Origin: a virus
Virus record (IMG/VR): IMGVR_UViG_3300017770_000219
Location: 1 to 21,125 of that record
DNA length: 21,125 nt
Reading direction: 5' to 3' (one strand)
This document shows positions 14,095-19,222 of this stretch, in pieces (position 1 is the first letter of the stretch; each line of letters starts with the position of its first letter). Position numbers and translations under genes: made by a program. The notes beneath the pieces are model-generated. The model was not told the DNA's origin, made no database searches, and saw nothing but the letters and a program-made list of their open reading frames with translations.

Positions 14095-14455
14095 CAGTAT
14101 CGGGTTCGACTTCGTGTACGATGTCAATGTTAAGGTCAGCTAAGTGCTTGTTGAGTGTCATGTTGGAAGATACTTCACGAATCTCACGCATACACGCAAA
14201 TACCTTAGCACATTGTTCATACTCTTCGAAGTCCTCGAGTACTGTCAAGTAGTGTTTGAGTTCCTCGAGCCAAGAGCCGAGCATTTCACGCCATCCTTTG
14301 GTGCGAGTTTCACAGGCCTCGTAAAAGGCAGTCATGTGTAGCTCGGTGGCAGTCATAGCCTCGACACGAAGCTCCTCAGGGGTAGGCTCAGGCAATGGGC
14401 CCGAGTTACCCGAGAGAAACTCGTTGAAGAGGTCGTTCAAGTCATCATCAGACAT
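14078..14455 (-). CDS. Hypothetical acidic protein, tandem paralog B (125 aa)
   Basis: A 125-residue acidic protein starting MSDDDLNDLFNEFL. The helical core (GWREMLGSWLEELKHYL, then EDFEEYEQCAKVFACM) matches the neighbouring paralog at 13768-14094, while the N- and C-terminal ends are unrelated, ending DTDEPDF. It overlaps both neighbours (8 bases with the 128-residue gene). The acidic, helical character would suit a DNA mimic or a protein-binding inhibitor, but no known anti-defence family was recognised. Confidence 0.7.
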   Translation of the reverse strand: MSDDDLNDLFNEFLSGNSGPLPEPTPEELRVEAMTATELHMTAFYEACETRTKGWREMLGSWLEELKHYLTVLEDFEEYEQCAKVFACMREIREVSSNMTLNKHLADLNIDIVHEVEPDTDEPDF

Positions 14456-14834
14456 CGCTATCGTCGGATTCAGAGTAAGTCACGCCTTCTTGGGGAGTCC
14501 AATCAAGCTGGTCAATCAAGGGATTGCCGTCGGCATCGTAGTAGATGCCCGCACACGCAACTTTGTCATTGATAGCCTCGACAACAGCGTCAGTCACGGT
14601 GTCAGCCTTGTCGAAGTGTCCATACTTGTGCAGGTACTCTTCGTAACGGTCAATAACATGGTACGCTTTTTCCAATTCTTTGCTGGATGCGAGGCAAGAT
14701 TCGTTGGAATCGTCGAGCCAAACTTTGTAGTTACGCAGGCGAAGCTCGAGGTCACGGGCGCTGCGCGCAAACTTGTTGACGTAGTAACAGGCGATAGCCA
14801 CGGTTAGCACGTAACCAATAATCATGATAGTCAT
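14448..14834 (-). CDS. Membrane-anchored coiled-coil protein (128 aa)
   Basis: N-terminal membrane span (MTIMIIGYVLTVAIACYYV) followed by a basic juxtamembrane region (NKFARSARDLELRLRNYK), a likely coiled coil, and an acidic C-terminus (SESDDSDV). An N-in, C-out or C-in arrangement cannot be decided; anchored coiled-coil proteins of this size include inner spanins (Rz-like), and the lipoproteins encoded nearby would be candidate partners. The leader carries the inverted repeat 14869-14887 and a copy of the GGGAGCT element at 14911-14920, so it probably heads the 14834-13605 operon. Confidence 0.7.
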   Translation of the reverse strand: MTIMIIGYVLTVAIACYYVNKFARSARDLELRLRNYKVWLDDSNESCLASSKELEKAYHVIDRYEEYLHKYGHFDKADTVTDAVVEAINDKVACAGIYYDADGNPLIDQLDWTPQEGVTYSESDDSDV

Positions 14835-14868
14835 GGGTTGTAAGTATTTGAGAATGAAACAGATAAAC

Positions 14869-14887
14869 GTGACATATACTTTGTCAC
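14869..14887. promoter_or_regulatory. TGACA inverted repeat (operator candidate)
   Basis: GTGACA, 7 bases, TGTCAC. It lies 35 bases upstream of the 14834 start. Similar repeats occur at 18796-18810 and 19718-19732, suggesting a common binding protein. Confidence 0.45.
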
Positions 14888-14910
14888 TACTGATAGCAAA
14901 TAGAGAACCT

Positions 14911-14920
14911 TAGCTCCCTC
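14911..14920 (-). promoter_or_regulatory. GGGAGCT element, copy 1
   Basis: Minus-strand GAGGGAGCTA, lying within a possible hairpin GAACCT...AGGTTC and 77 bases upstream of the 14834 start. One of seven copies of the element in this region. Confidence 0.45.
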
Positions 14921-14927
14921 AATAGGT

Positions 14928-15293
14928 TCAGCAGGACGTCAAGTCCTTCTTGGGTAACTGGTAGTCCTCGCAGAGGAACGTTGTGCTAAACAACTCATCG
15001 GCAAGCTCGCGGTGTACGGACTCGATTATTAGCAACGCTTGTTTGTCTCGGTCCGACGGGGAGCGCGATAGCTCCGTGTAAAAAGTCGGCGCGCCGTCAT
15101 CGTAGAAGATGAATGCGACTCCACCGTTGGTCTCGAACCGAGATATGGACACGATTAGTGTCTCGCCTGCACAGAGGTCGTTGTAGGCTTCGTCGGCCAT
15201 GCGACTGAACGCACCCGCGTGAACATATTGCGCAAGGCTCTGCTCGTCAGAGCATTGCAACGTAAAGAAGGGGTGATGCGAGGGCATAAACAT
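14928..15293 (-). CDS. Hypothetical protein (121 aa)
   Basis: Start at ATG 15293 (MFMPSHHPFFTLQC), with 15287 as an alternative; codons further upstream run through two hairpins and look non-coding. The protein has a mixed alpha/beta composition, including SISRFETNGGVAFIFYDDGAPTFYTEL and a C-terminal SVHRELADELFSTTFLCEDY. No known domain recognised. It is preceded by a CGGTTG/CAACCG hairpin (15316-15330) and the UUCG hairpin 15344-15369, so it likely starts a separate message. Confidence 0.74.
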   Translation of the reverse strand: MFMPSHHPFFTLQCSDEQSLAQYVHAGAFSRMADEAYNDLCAGETLIVSISRFETNGGVAFIFYDDGAPTFYTELSRSPSDRDKQALLIIESVHRELADELFSTTFLCEDYQLPKKDLTSC

Positions 15294-15315
15294 GTTACCA
15301 ATATACAATAGAAAT

Positions 15316-15330
15316 CGGTTGGAACAACCG
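15316..15330 (-). other. Small perfect hairpin in leader
   Basis: CGGTTG, 3-base loop, CAACCG; it lies 23 bases upstream of the start at 15293. It could affect translation or transcription initiation of that gene. Confidence 0.4.
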
Positions 15331-15343
15331 AACCCCAAAGGGT

Positions 15344-15369
15344 AGTACCCCCGCCGAAGCGAGGGTACT
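15344..15369 (-). terminator. UUCG-capped 11-bp hairpin
   Basis: Minus-strand AGTACCCTCGC / GCGGGGGTACT, one G-U pair, TTCG loop. It lies 6 bases after the stop of the 15376-15714 gene. No U tract follows. Confidence 0.7.
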
Positions 15370-15375
15370 GGTAGG

Positions 15376-15714
15376 TTAGAAAGGAAGGGGTGCTTCCATG
15401 TTGCTGTGATACATGACTGCATCGTAGGAGTCACGGGCAGTATCAGCAGCATTTGCGTAGACTTGCTTCTCGTAGCTGTCGATGTATGGACGTTCGGCAG
15501 CTTGTGAGCACAACTCACTGACGGTGGCTACACGGTGGTGGTGAGGTACGTCACTGGGCGTGAACAAGTGCTTGGCAACCATACGGTTGACGAGCATGAT
15601 AGCAGAGCGAGCGTGTACTGCCTTGGATTCTGGCATGTTAGCTACGAGCTCGATGATGTTGGACAAGATAGCTTCTGCAGCTGTCTTGCCGTCGATGGTG
15701 TCACGGCGGCTCAT
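15376..15714 (-). CDS. Hypothetical protein (112 aa)
   Basis: A helical 112-residue protein (TAAEAILSNIIELVANMPE, HARSAIMLVNRMVAKHL) with a His cluster (PHHHRV) and an aromatic, Tyr-rich second half (ERPYIDSYEKQVYANAA). The start overlaps the stop of the 36-residue gene by ATGA. Followed by a strong UUCG hairpin. No family recognised. Confidence 0.75.
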   Translation of the reverse strand: MSRRDTIDGKTAAEAILSNIIELVANMPESKAVHARSAIMLVNRMVAKHLFTPSDVPHHHRVATVSELCSQAAERPYIDSYEKQVYANAADTARDSYDAVMYHSNMEAPLPF

Positions 15715-15821
15715 TTGGCAACAACGATTACGCCGTTGATGGCAGAGAACATGCGAGGACGGGGCTGCACCGTGGTGGTAGCAGTAGTGGTTGGCTTGTT
15801 GCCGGGAATGTTGAGATACAT
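15711..15821 (-). CDS. Tiny protein (36 aa)
   Basis: ATG at 15821 opens a 36-residue frame MYLNIPGNKPTTTATTTVQP then RPRMFSAINGVIVVAK, with its stop overlapping the next start (ATGA). Thr-rich first half and a short hydrophobic C-terminal segment. The overlap, rather than composition, is the main support. Function unknown. Confidence 0.55.
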   Translation of the reverse strand: MYLNIPGNKPTTTATTTVQPRPRMFSAINGVIVVAK

Positions 15822-15833
15822 GATGTTGTGGAA

Positions 15834-15905
15834 TTAACGTTGAAAGAAAAAAGAGTAGATGAACAGCAGAGTGCCGAACACGGGAAACAAAAGGAAAGGG
15901 TGCAT
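15834..15905 (-). CDS. Possible tiny hydrophobic protein (23 aa)
   Basis: ATG 15905 to TAA at 15834 encodes MHPFLLFPVFGTLLFIYSFF followed by FQR, essentially one membrane helix, ending 12 bases before the 15821 start. Composition matches the other tiny membrane proteins in the window, but at this length chance cannot be excluded. Confidence 0.35.
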   Translation of the reverse strand: MHPFLLFPVFGTLLFIYSFFFQR

Positions 15906-16276
15906 TTATGCTTTGTGAAAGAATGTGTAAGAGTAGAAAGCACGCAGGTGCGCTAGATGTCTTAGTAGGGTATTACCATACCTGACGTGCTTAGCAGTTT
16001 GTCATCTTGCTGGATTACGTCGTCGCCCATCACCGGACTATGTGTACGACCTTTCTATAACTAAGGGGAGTCGCGGTACTAAACCGGCTGTGGCCGCAGT
16101 TCCCAACGACTTCCCCTTCCTGCCACAGCAGGAGATGAGTAAGTCAGTGCTCCAAAGGCTGAGCCAAGGGATGAGGGAATGTCCCGACACTGAACTTACG
16201 AATGAGTGCACCCCACAGTGGGAGTGTCTGACTCCGGCTCCATTTGCCGGTTATTTTGGTAAGGGCCCGAACCCTG
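15906..16276. other. Structured stretch without a convincing gene (ncRNA candidate)
   Basis: A plus-strand frame of 89 codons (16042-16311) has poor protein character. A 22-codon minus frame (15962-16030, MGDDVIQQDDKLL) cannot be excluded. More notable is folding: 16063-16073 AAGGGGAGTCG pairs with 16107-16118 CGACTTCCCCTT (11 bp, one bulge), immediately followed by CCTGC/GCAGG (16119-16132), and later CCGGC/GCCGG (16234-16250). A short inverted repeat GGTAT/ATACC is near 15966-15980. This may be a non-coding RNA on the plus strand or a regulatory leader. Confidence 0.4.
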
Positions 16277-16302
16277 CACAGCCACCCCGAAGGGTGACTG
16301 TG
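16277..16302 (-). terminator. UUCG-capped 11-bp hairpin
   Basis: Minus-strand CACAGTCACCC / GGGTGGCTGTG with a TTCG loop and one G-U pair (C-A mismatch on plus). Located 20 bases after the stop of the 16322-16648 gene. Confidence 0.7.
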
Positions 16303-16321
16303 AGAGCGTGATTGCAGAGAA

Positions 16322-16648
16322 TCAAACGGTGGCCCAATAGACACCCTCCTTCTCGTCGTGTGCACGCACGTCGCGGAGTGTGACTTGGAGACCCTCGCCA
16401 TCCGTACCGAGCTGCTGGGACTCAATGTCCTTGGCATCGAAGCGGTTGGGGTTGGCAGGGTTGGGCGTCAGCAAAGCCGCAATGGTCTCGGAGAGCTCAT
16501 TGAGTGCGATGTTGACAAGTGCATTGGATTCAACGCCCGTGCCCAAGACAGATGTGCCGGTGGACATGGTAGCCGAAGTTGCGAGGTAAAACTTGCCGTT
16601 CTTTTCGGACTTAGTGGCGCCGAAGACCTTTGTGATTTTAGCGTTCAT
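16322..16648 (-). CDS. Hypothetical protein (108 aa)
   Basis: Start at ATG 16648 (MNAKITKVFGATKSEKNG); upstream in-frame codons cross the leader with the GGGGAGCT element and look non-coding. The protein has a beta-prone N-terminus, a Thr/Ser/Gly-rich middle (ATSATMSTGTSVLGTGVES), a helix (LNELSETIAALL) and an acidic C-terminal half (RDVRAHDEKEGVYWATV). Weak similarity to the 13102-13524 protein at the N-terminus. Flanked by a GGGGAGCT element upstream and a UUCG hairpin downstream, so it appears to be a single-gene unit. Function unknown. Confidence 0.78.
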   Translation of the reverse strand: MNAKITKVFGATKSEKNGKFYLATSATMSTGTSVLGTGVESNALVNIALNELSETIAALLTPNPANPNRFDAKDIESQQLGTDGEGLQVTLRDVRAHDEKEGVYWATV

Positions 16649-16714
16649 GCTATTGTGTATTGAGGGTAAAAGAGAAATGAGTGACTGTATGTCCACAAGT
16701 AAAATGAGACAATA

Positions 16715-16724
16715 AGCTCCCCTT
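16715..16724 (-). promoter_or_regulatory. GGGGAGCT element, copy 2
   Basis: Minus-strand AAGGGGAGCT, 67 bases upstream of the 16648 start. A short GGCGC/GCGCT inverted repeat lies just before it. Confidence 0.5.
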
Positions 16725-16774
16725 CTCGGCATACAAGTCAGCGCGTTAAGCGCCAACCTGTATACGGAGTGGGG

Positions 16775-17134
16775 TTAGTCGAGAATCTCGAACGTGATTT
16801 CGTCAGCGTACAGCTTGCCGTGAACCAAGTAGAGAACCTCGTACGTGTACCCGGCTATGTGGGTGAACAGGAGCGGGAACCGCTCATTGTCAATCATGAA
16901 CCCATCGGTACCGACGACTGTCGGGTATGTGCCGGTGGTGCTGAAGGTCCAATCGTGCACTGTAGCAATATCGTTGACAGGGTCAACAAATATTGTGGCG
17001 TCGAGGAAACCATTCTCAGTTTTGAGATGGCCACGGTACGTGGTTTGTGCGCATGATTGCAGAGCGCAGAAGCAAAGCACCCCCGCTACGATTGACGTAG
17101 CGAGGTGCCGGAAGAAGGAAGAAACGTTGTTCAT
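16775..17134 (-). CDS. Exported protein or lipoprotein (119 aa)
   Basis: N-terminus MNNVSSFFRHLATSIVAGVL then CFCALQSCAQ: a basic start, hydrophobic core, and either signal peptidase I cleavage SCA|Q or a lipobox LQSC. The mature ~85 residues are beta-rich (YRGHLKTENGFLDATIFVDP, YTYEVLYLVHGKLYADEITFE). The gene starts inside the stop of the 40-residue membrane protein (ATGA), so at least one tiny membrane protein and an exported protein are made together, an arrangement reminiscent of lysis gene sets. Function not recognised. Confidence 0.78.
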   Translation of the reverse strand: MNNVSSFFRHLATSIVAGVLCFCALQSCAQTTYRGHLKTENGFLDATIFVDPVNDIATVHDWTFSTTGTYPTVVGTDGFMIDNERFPLLFTHIAGYTYEVLYLVHGKLYADEITFEILD

Positions 17135-17253
17135 TTTGTGATGGATTGAATGAGAATTGCGCCAAGAGTGACGATGAGAAACATGCCAACGATGATGGCG
17201 AGAGAGCCGACGGCGTTACCGACGTCGAGCAGGAGAGCTTCTTGTTCGTTCAT
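17131..17253 (-). CDS. Tiny single-span membrane protein (40 aa)
   Basis: MNEQEALLLDVGNAVGSLAI followed by IVGMFLIVTLGAILIQSITK: an acidic N-terminus and a ~25-residue hydrophobic helix ending in Lys. ATGA overlap with the exported-protein gene, and only 26 bases from the preceding small gene. Holin-like size and topology would be unusual at 40 residues but not impossible. Function unknown. Confidence 0.68.
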   Translation of the reverse strand: MNEQEALLLDVGNAVGSLAIIVGMFLIVTLGAILIQSITK

Positions 17254-17279
17254 TTGTTGATTTTGTTGAAGTGTTGTAC

Positions 17280-17381
17280 TTACCCGAGCAATGAGCGCAG
17301 GTAAGCAACGAGTGATGGGATGAGCATGAGGGCAGTGAGGACTGAACCCGCGATGATTTGTTGTTGGATGACGGTGTACAT
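17280..17381 (-). CDS. Tiny single-span membrane protein (33 aa)
   Basis: MYTVIQQQIIAGSVLTALML followed by IPSLVAYLRSLLG: a single hydrophobic helix with a basic residue near the end. It lies 15 bases beyond the hairpin 17397-17422, so it is the first gene of the 17381-16775 cluster. Support is compositional and positional; no homolog recognised. Confidence 0.55.
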   Translation of the reverse strand: MYTVIQQQIIAGSVLTALMLIPSLVAYLRSLLG

Positions 17382-17396
17382 GAGAGTAAGGGGTTT

Positions 17397-17422
17397 ACCC
17401 CGCAGCGATTATGCTGCAGGGT
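17397..17422 (-). terminator. 10-bp hairpin overlapping a stop codon
   Basis: Minus-strand ACCCTGCAGC / GCTGCGGGGT with one G-U and a 6-base loop. The last codons and the stop of the 17409-17708 gene are part of the stem and loop. Confidence 0.65.
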
Positions 17423-17708
17423 TTTGGATGAGAGAATCTTGCACTGTGTGCAGGAGTGGCAGGCATTGGCGAAGTGTGATGCCGATTGAGTGGAGGCGCT
17501 TAATGTCCTCGGGGCAGAAGTCGTCTGCAGTTGCTTCCGAGAGGTAGTCTGCTACGGTGTCTGCGATGTCCACGTAGTCTACTGAGCTGAACGCGCTTGC
17601 AGACTTGAGCTGTGATGCGAGGTAGAACGCGACCTGCTCGTTCTGCATTGCTGCGATGTGCTGTGTGACGATTGCGAGCTTGCGGAGGAGTGTGCTGAGT
17701 GTGTGCAT
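17409..17708 (-). CDS. Hypothetical helical protein (99 aa)
   Basis: Start at ATG 17708 (MHTLSTLLRKLAIVTQ); an upstream extension runs through the GGGGAGCT element and the UUCG hairpin and is unlikely. The protein is helical throughout (NEQVAFYLASQLKSASAF, DIADTVADYLSEATADDF). A copy of the GGGGAGCT element lies 39 bases upstream and a hairpin at its end, making a clean single-gene unit. No family recognised. Confidence 0.75.
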   Translation of the reverse strand: MHTLSTLLRKLAIVTQHIAAMQNEQVAFYLASQLKSASAFSSVDYVDIADTVADYLSEATADDFCPEDIKRLHSIGITLRQCLPLLHTVQDSLIQNPAA

Positions 17709-17746
17709 TGTGTTTGCTTTTAGGCATTGCGTTAGCCGAGATACAT

Positions 17747-17757
17747 AGCTCCCCTTA
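17747..17757 (-). promoter_or_regulatory. GGGGAGCT element, copy 3
   Basis: Minus-strand TAAGGGGAGCT, 39 bases upstream of the 17708 start and 12 bases after the 17769-17790 hairpin. TATATTCT precedes it, which could act as a Bacteroidota-like -10 (TAnnTTTG). Confidence 0.5.
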
Positions 17758-17768
17758 GAGAATATAGT

Positions 17769-17790
17769 GGCAGGGGCCGAAGCCCCCGCC
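17769..17790 (-). terminator. UUCG-capped 9-bp hairpin
   Basis: Minus-strand GGCGGGGGC / GCCCCTGCC with TTCG loop and one G-U pair. It follows the stop of the 17798-18034 gene by 8 bases. Confidence 0.72.
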
Positions 17791-17797
17791 CTATACA

Positions 17798-18034
17798 TTA
17801 GTCTGTCATAAGGGTACAGCTGATGCCATAACCTCTTACATAACCATAAACAAACATGGCATCGGTAAGTGTGTGCAGTCTGTGCTGGACATCATCGTCG
17901 TAGACGACATTATACATGGTGCTGCCCTCATAGGGACACACTTCTGATGCGATGAGAACGTGCTGAGGAGCCCGGTTGCGGATAGCAGCAGTGACTTGTT
18001 CAGCACGGATGCCGAGAGAAATATTGGTAATCAT
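17798..18034 (-). CDS. Hypothetical protein (78 aa)
   Basis: Start at ATG 18034 (MITNISLGIRAEQVTAAIRN). The protein is alpha/beta with APQHVLIASEVCPYEGS and ends MFVYGYVRGYGISCTLMTD, with three aromatic-Gly repeats near the C-terminus. A GGGAGCT copy at 18055 sits 21 bases upstream, and hairpins flank the unit. No family recognised. Confidence 0.72.
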   Translation of the reverse strand: MITNISLGIRAEQVTAAIRNRAPQHVLIASEVCPYEGSTMYNVVYDDDVQHRLHTLTDAMFVYGYVRGYGISCTLMTD

Positions 18035-18054
18035 GGAATGTGGTTTGTGACAGG

Positions 18055-18061
18055 AGCTCCC
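18055..18061 (-). promoter_or_regulatory. GGGAGCT element, copy 4
   Basis: Minus-strand CGGGAGCTCC, 21 bases upstream of the 18034 start; here the element also pairs with CTCCC just upstream. Confidence 0.4.
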
Positions 18062-18102
18062 GAGGGAGACACCGTCGAAAAAAACGAAAAGAGAGAGTGT
18101 AT

Positions 18103-18126
18103 ATAGCCCCACTCCGTATGGAGCAG
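18103..18126 (-). terminator. 10-bp hairpin with pyrimidine-rich tail
   Basis: Minus-strand GCCCTGCTCC / GGAGTGGGGC, loop ATAC, two G-U pairs. Followed after some bases by CTCTCTCTTTTCGTTTTTTTC, the most T-rich tail of the set. Confidence 0.75.
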
Positions 18127-18147
18127 GGCATATACGTCAGAAATTGT

Positions 18148-18351
18148 TTAGTCGAACATAGCACGGGGCATGTCAGACTTGAGAGAATCGAGTTCACAGT
18201 CGGCAATGTGTGCATCGCAGATGTATGAGCCCGTGTCATCGAAGACAGTGACAGCAGCGGAAGTGCCGTCGAAAGAGTGGTCGATGATGACGATGAGGCC
18301 TGCACCCTTTGTAGAGGTGGCCTCGTTGGTGACGAGTGTGTTGAAATCCAT
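18148..18351 (-). CDS. Hypothetical protein (67 aa)
   Basis: Start at ATG 18351 (MDFNTLVTNEATST), 22 bases after a GGGGGGAGCT element. The middle is beta-rich with IVIIDHSFDGTSAAVTVFDD, an Asp/Thr-rich edge and two Cys (YICDAHIADCELD) that could bind metal or form a disulfide. The unit ends with the hairpin at 18103-18126. No family recognised. Confidence 0.7.
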   Translation of the reverse strand: MDFNTLVTNEATSTKGAGLIVIIDHSFDGTSAAVTVFDDTGSYICDAHIADCELDSLKSDMPRAMFD

Positions 18352-18372
18352 AGACAGCAAGAAGAGAAGCGA

Positions 18373-18402
18373 AGCTCCCCCCGCAGGGCATATGCCCACC
18401 CG
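18373..18402 (-). promoter_or_regulatory. GGGGAGCT element, copy 5, with adjacent palindrome
   Basis: Minus-strand GGGGGGAGCT (18382-18373), directly preceded by the perfect palindrome GGGCATATGCCC (18386-18397). Located between the stop of the 29-residue gene and the 18351 start. Confidence 0.45.
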
Positions 18403-18492
18403 TCAGAGACAGATGAGCACAGCGATGAGTAAAGGCAGGCCACAGGCAAAGAGCACTGGCCAAACGGATGCGTTGTTATCTTCGTGATACAT
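18403..18492 (-). CDS. Tiny single-span membrane protein (29 aa)
   Basis: MYHEDNNASVWPVLFACGLP followed by LLIAVLICL: an acidic N-terminus and one hydrophobic helix to the end of the protein. It begins 16 bases after the hairpin 18508-18533. Two Cys residues lie in the span. Expression is not proven, but the same composition recurs in six other tiny genes of this window. Confidence 0.55.
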   Translation of the reverse strand: MYHEDNNASVWPVLFACGLPLLIAVLICL

Positions 18493-18507
18493 GAGAGAAA
18501 GGGTTGT

Positions 18508-18533
18508 GGGGCCACAGCGTATGCCATGACCCC
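18508..18533 (-). terminator. 11-bp G-U-rich hairpin
   Basis: Minus-strand GGGGTCATGGC / GCTGTGGCCCC, loop ATAC, three G-U pairs. It lies 8 bases after the stop of the 18541-18771 gene; the tail is ACAACCCTTTCTCTC. Confidence 0.68.
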
Positions 18534-18540
18534 GATGAAA

Positions 18541-18771
18541 TTAGATGGACTTGTAGCCGAGCTTGATTAGGTCGGTGATGACCATGTAGGCACAAGCGTA
18601 GTGTGGACCGATAGTCAGTTCACAAGTGGACTTGTTGTCATTGTTCTGACAGTACACGATGTACTGACCCATGTTTTTGTCGTAAGACACTTCGAACTTG
18701 GTAGAGACGGATGCGTAGTGTACGTGTGAGACGACAGTATTTGCAGTTTTGCGGAAGGTAGAGAGGGACAT
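18541..18771 (-). CDS. Hypothetical protein (76 aa)
   Basis: Start at ATG 18771 (MSLSTFRKTANTVVSHVHY). A small alpha/beta protein with two Cys (YIVYCQNNDNKSTCELTIG) that could pair, and a C-terminal helix with YMVITDLIKLGYKS. Upstream are the inverted repeat 18796-18810 and, further away, GGGGGAGCT copy 6. Unknown function. Confidence 0.7.
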   Translation of the reverse strand: MSLSTFRKTANTVVSHVHYASVSTKFEVSYDKNMGQYIVYCQNNDNKSTCELTIGPHYACAYMVITDLIKLGYKSI

Positions 18772-18795
18772 TTGTATAGGTGTTTGAGAGATGAC

Positions 18796-18810
18796 GTGAC
18801 AACTTGTCAC
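18796..18810. promoter_or_regulatory. TGACA inverted repeat (operator candidate)
   Basis: GTGACA, 3 bases, TGTCAC, located 25 bases upstream of the 18771 start; same half-sites as the repeats at 14869-14887 and 19718-19732. Confidence 0.45.
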
Positions 18811-18913
18811 ATAGTGGTGGAATGTATGTCAGTATGTCATACAGGGGAAAGGGGTAGAATACAGTGCAGGTGACTTGGACCGCACGTAGCTATCCTCATC
18901 ACCCCCCTCATAC

Positions 18914-18943
18914 GTGAATACGGATGTTTAAGCTCCCCCTTAG
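18914..18943 (-). repeat. 30-bp direct repeat, right partner of 19193-19222, with GGGGAGCT copy 6
   Basis: Matches 19193-19222 at about 27 of 30 positions. Plus-strand order is GTGAAT, one variable base, CGGATGTTT, one variable base, AGCTCCCC, one variable base, TTAG. It lies about 145 bases upstream of the 18771 start; the 24-codon frame that follows is not convincing. Confidence 0.7.
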
Positions 18944-18953
18944 TGGTAACAGC

Positions 18954-18972
18954 AGGACCCATACAGGGCCCT
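18954..18972 (-). terminator. 7-bp hairpin after the 65-codon gene
   Basis: Minus-strand AGGGCCC / GGGTCCT, 5-base loop, one G-U pair. It lies 17 bases beyond the TAA at 18990. Confidence 0.55.
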
Positions 18973-18989
18973 ACCTTACCTTACTTACC

Positions 18990-19187
18990 TTACATACGGA
19001 CACATACACGTGTACCCTCGGGGTACTTGTCCATATACGTGTCCATCTCATCCCTTGCTACAAGGGACATGTCAATATCAGTCACGCCTGTAGTATTACA
19101 GGTGTACACACTGGTAACTGCCAACATGCTGGCAGGTACATCCATGCATTCCTCCACGATTACGTGGTCAAGAGTATAGCTATCCAT
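18990..19187 (-). CDS. Small acidic protein (65 aa) encoded in hairpin-rich DNA
   Basis: The frame from ATG 19187 reads MDSYTLDHVIVEECMDVPAS, continues MLAVTSVYTCNTTGVTDIDM, and ends TRVCVRM. It is bracketed like the neighbouring units: element GGGGAGCT copy 7 lies 23 bases upstream and a G-U hairpin lies downstream. The unusual feature is that the coding DNA contains six perfect inverted repeats (19013-19193), and the start codon lies in the loop of the last one (GATAG/CTATC around TATG). Several Cys residues are present. If not a gene, the stretch would be a structured non-coding or origin sequence. Confidence 0.58.
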   Translation of the reverse strand: MDSYTLDHVIVEECMDVPASMLAVTSVYTCNTTGVTDIDMSLVARDEMDTYMDKYPEGTRVCVRM

Positions 19188-19192
19188 AGATA

Positions 19193-19222
19193 GTGAATCC
19201 GGATGTTTTAGCTCCCCTTTAG
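19193..19222 (-). repeat. 30-bp direct repeat, left partner, with GGGGAGCT copy 7
   Basis: Minus-strand CTAAAGGGGAGCT then AAAACATCCGGATTCAC; about 27 of 30 bases match 18914-18943. It lies just upstream of the 65-codon gene. Confidence 0.7.

Noticed and set aside
16042-16311. Plus-strand frame of 89 codons
   Set aside because: Pro/Arg-rich, overlaps several hairpins and the minus-strand terminator-like stem; protein character is poor.
18918-18989. 24-codon minus-strand frame after repeat copy 6
   Set aside because: Very short, no protein-like composition and no overlap with a neighbour.
18924-19193. Plus-strand frames over the hairpin-rich stretch
   Set aside because: Opposite the 65-codon minus-strand frame, which has better composition and matching flanking signals.
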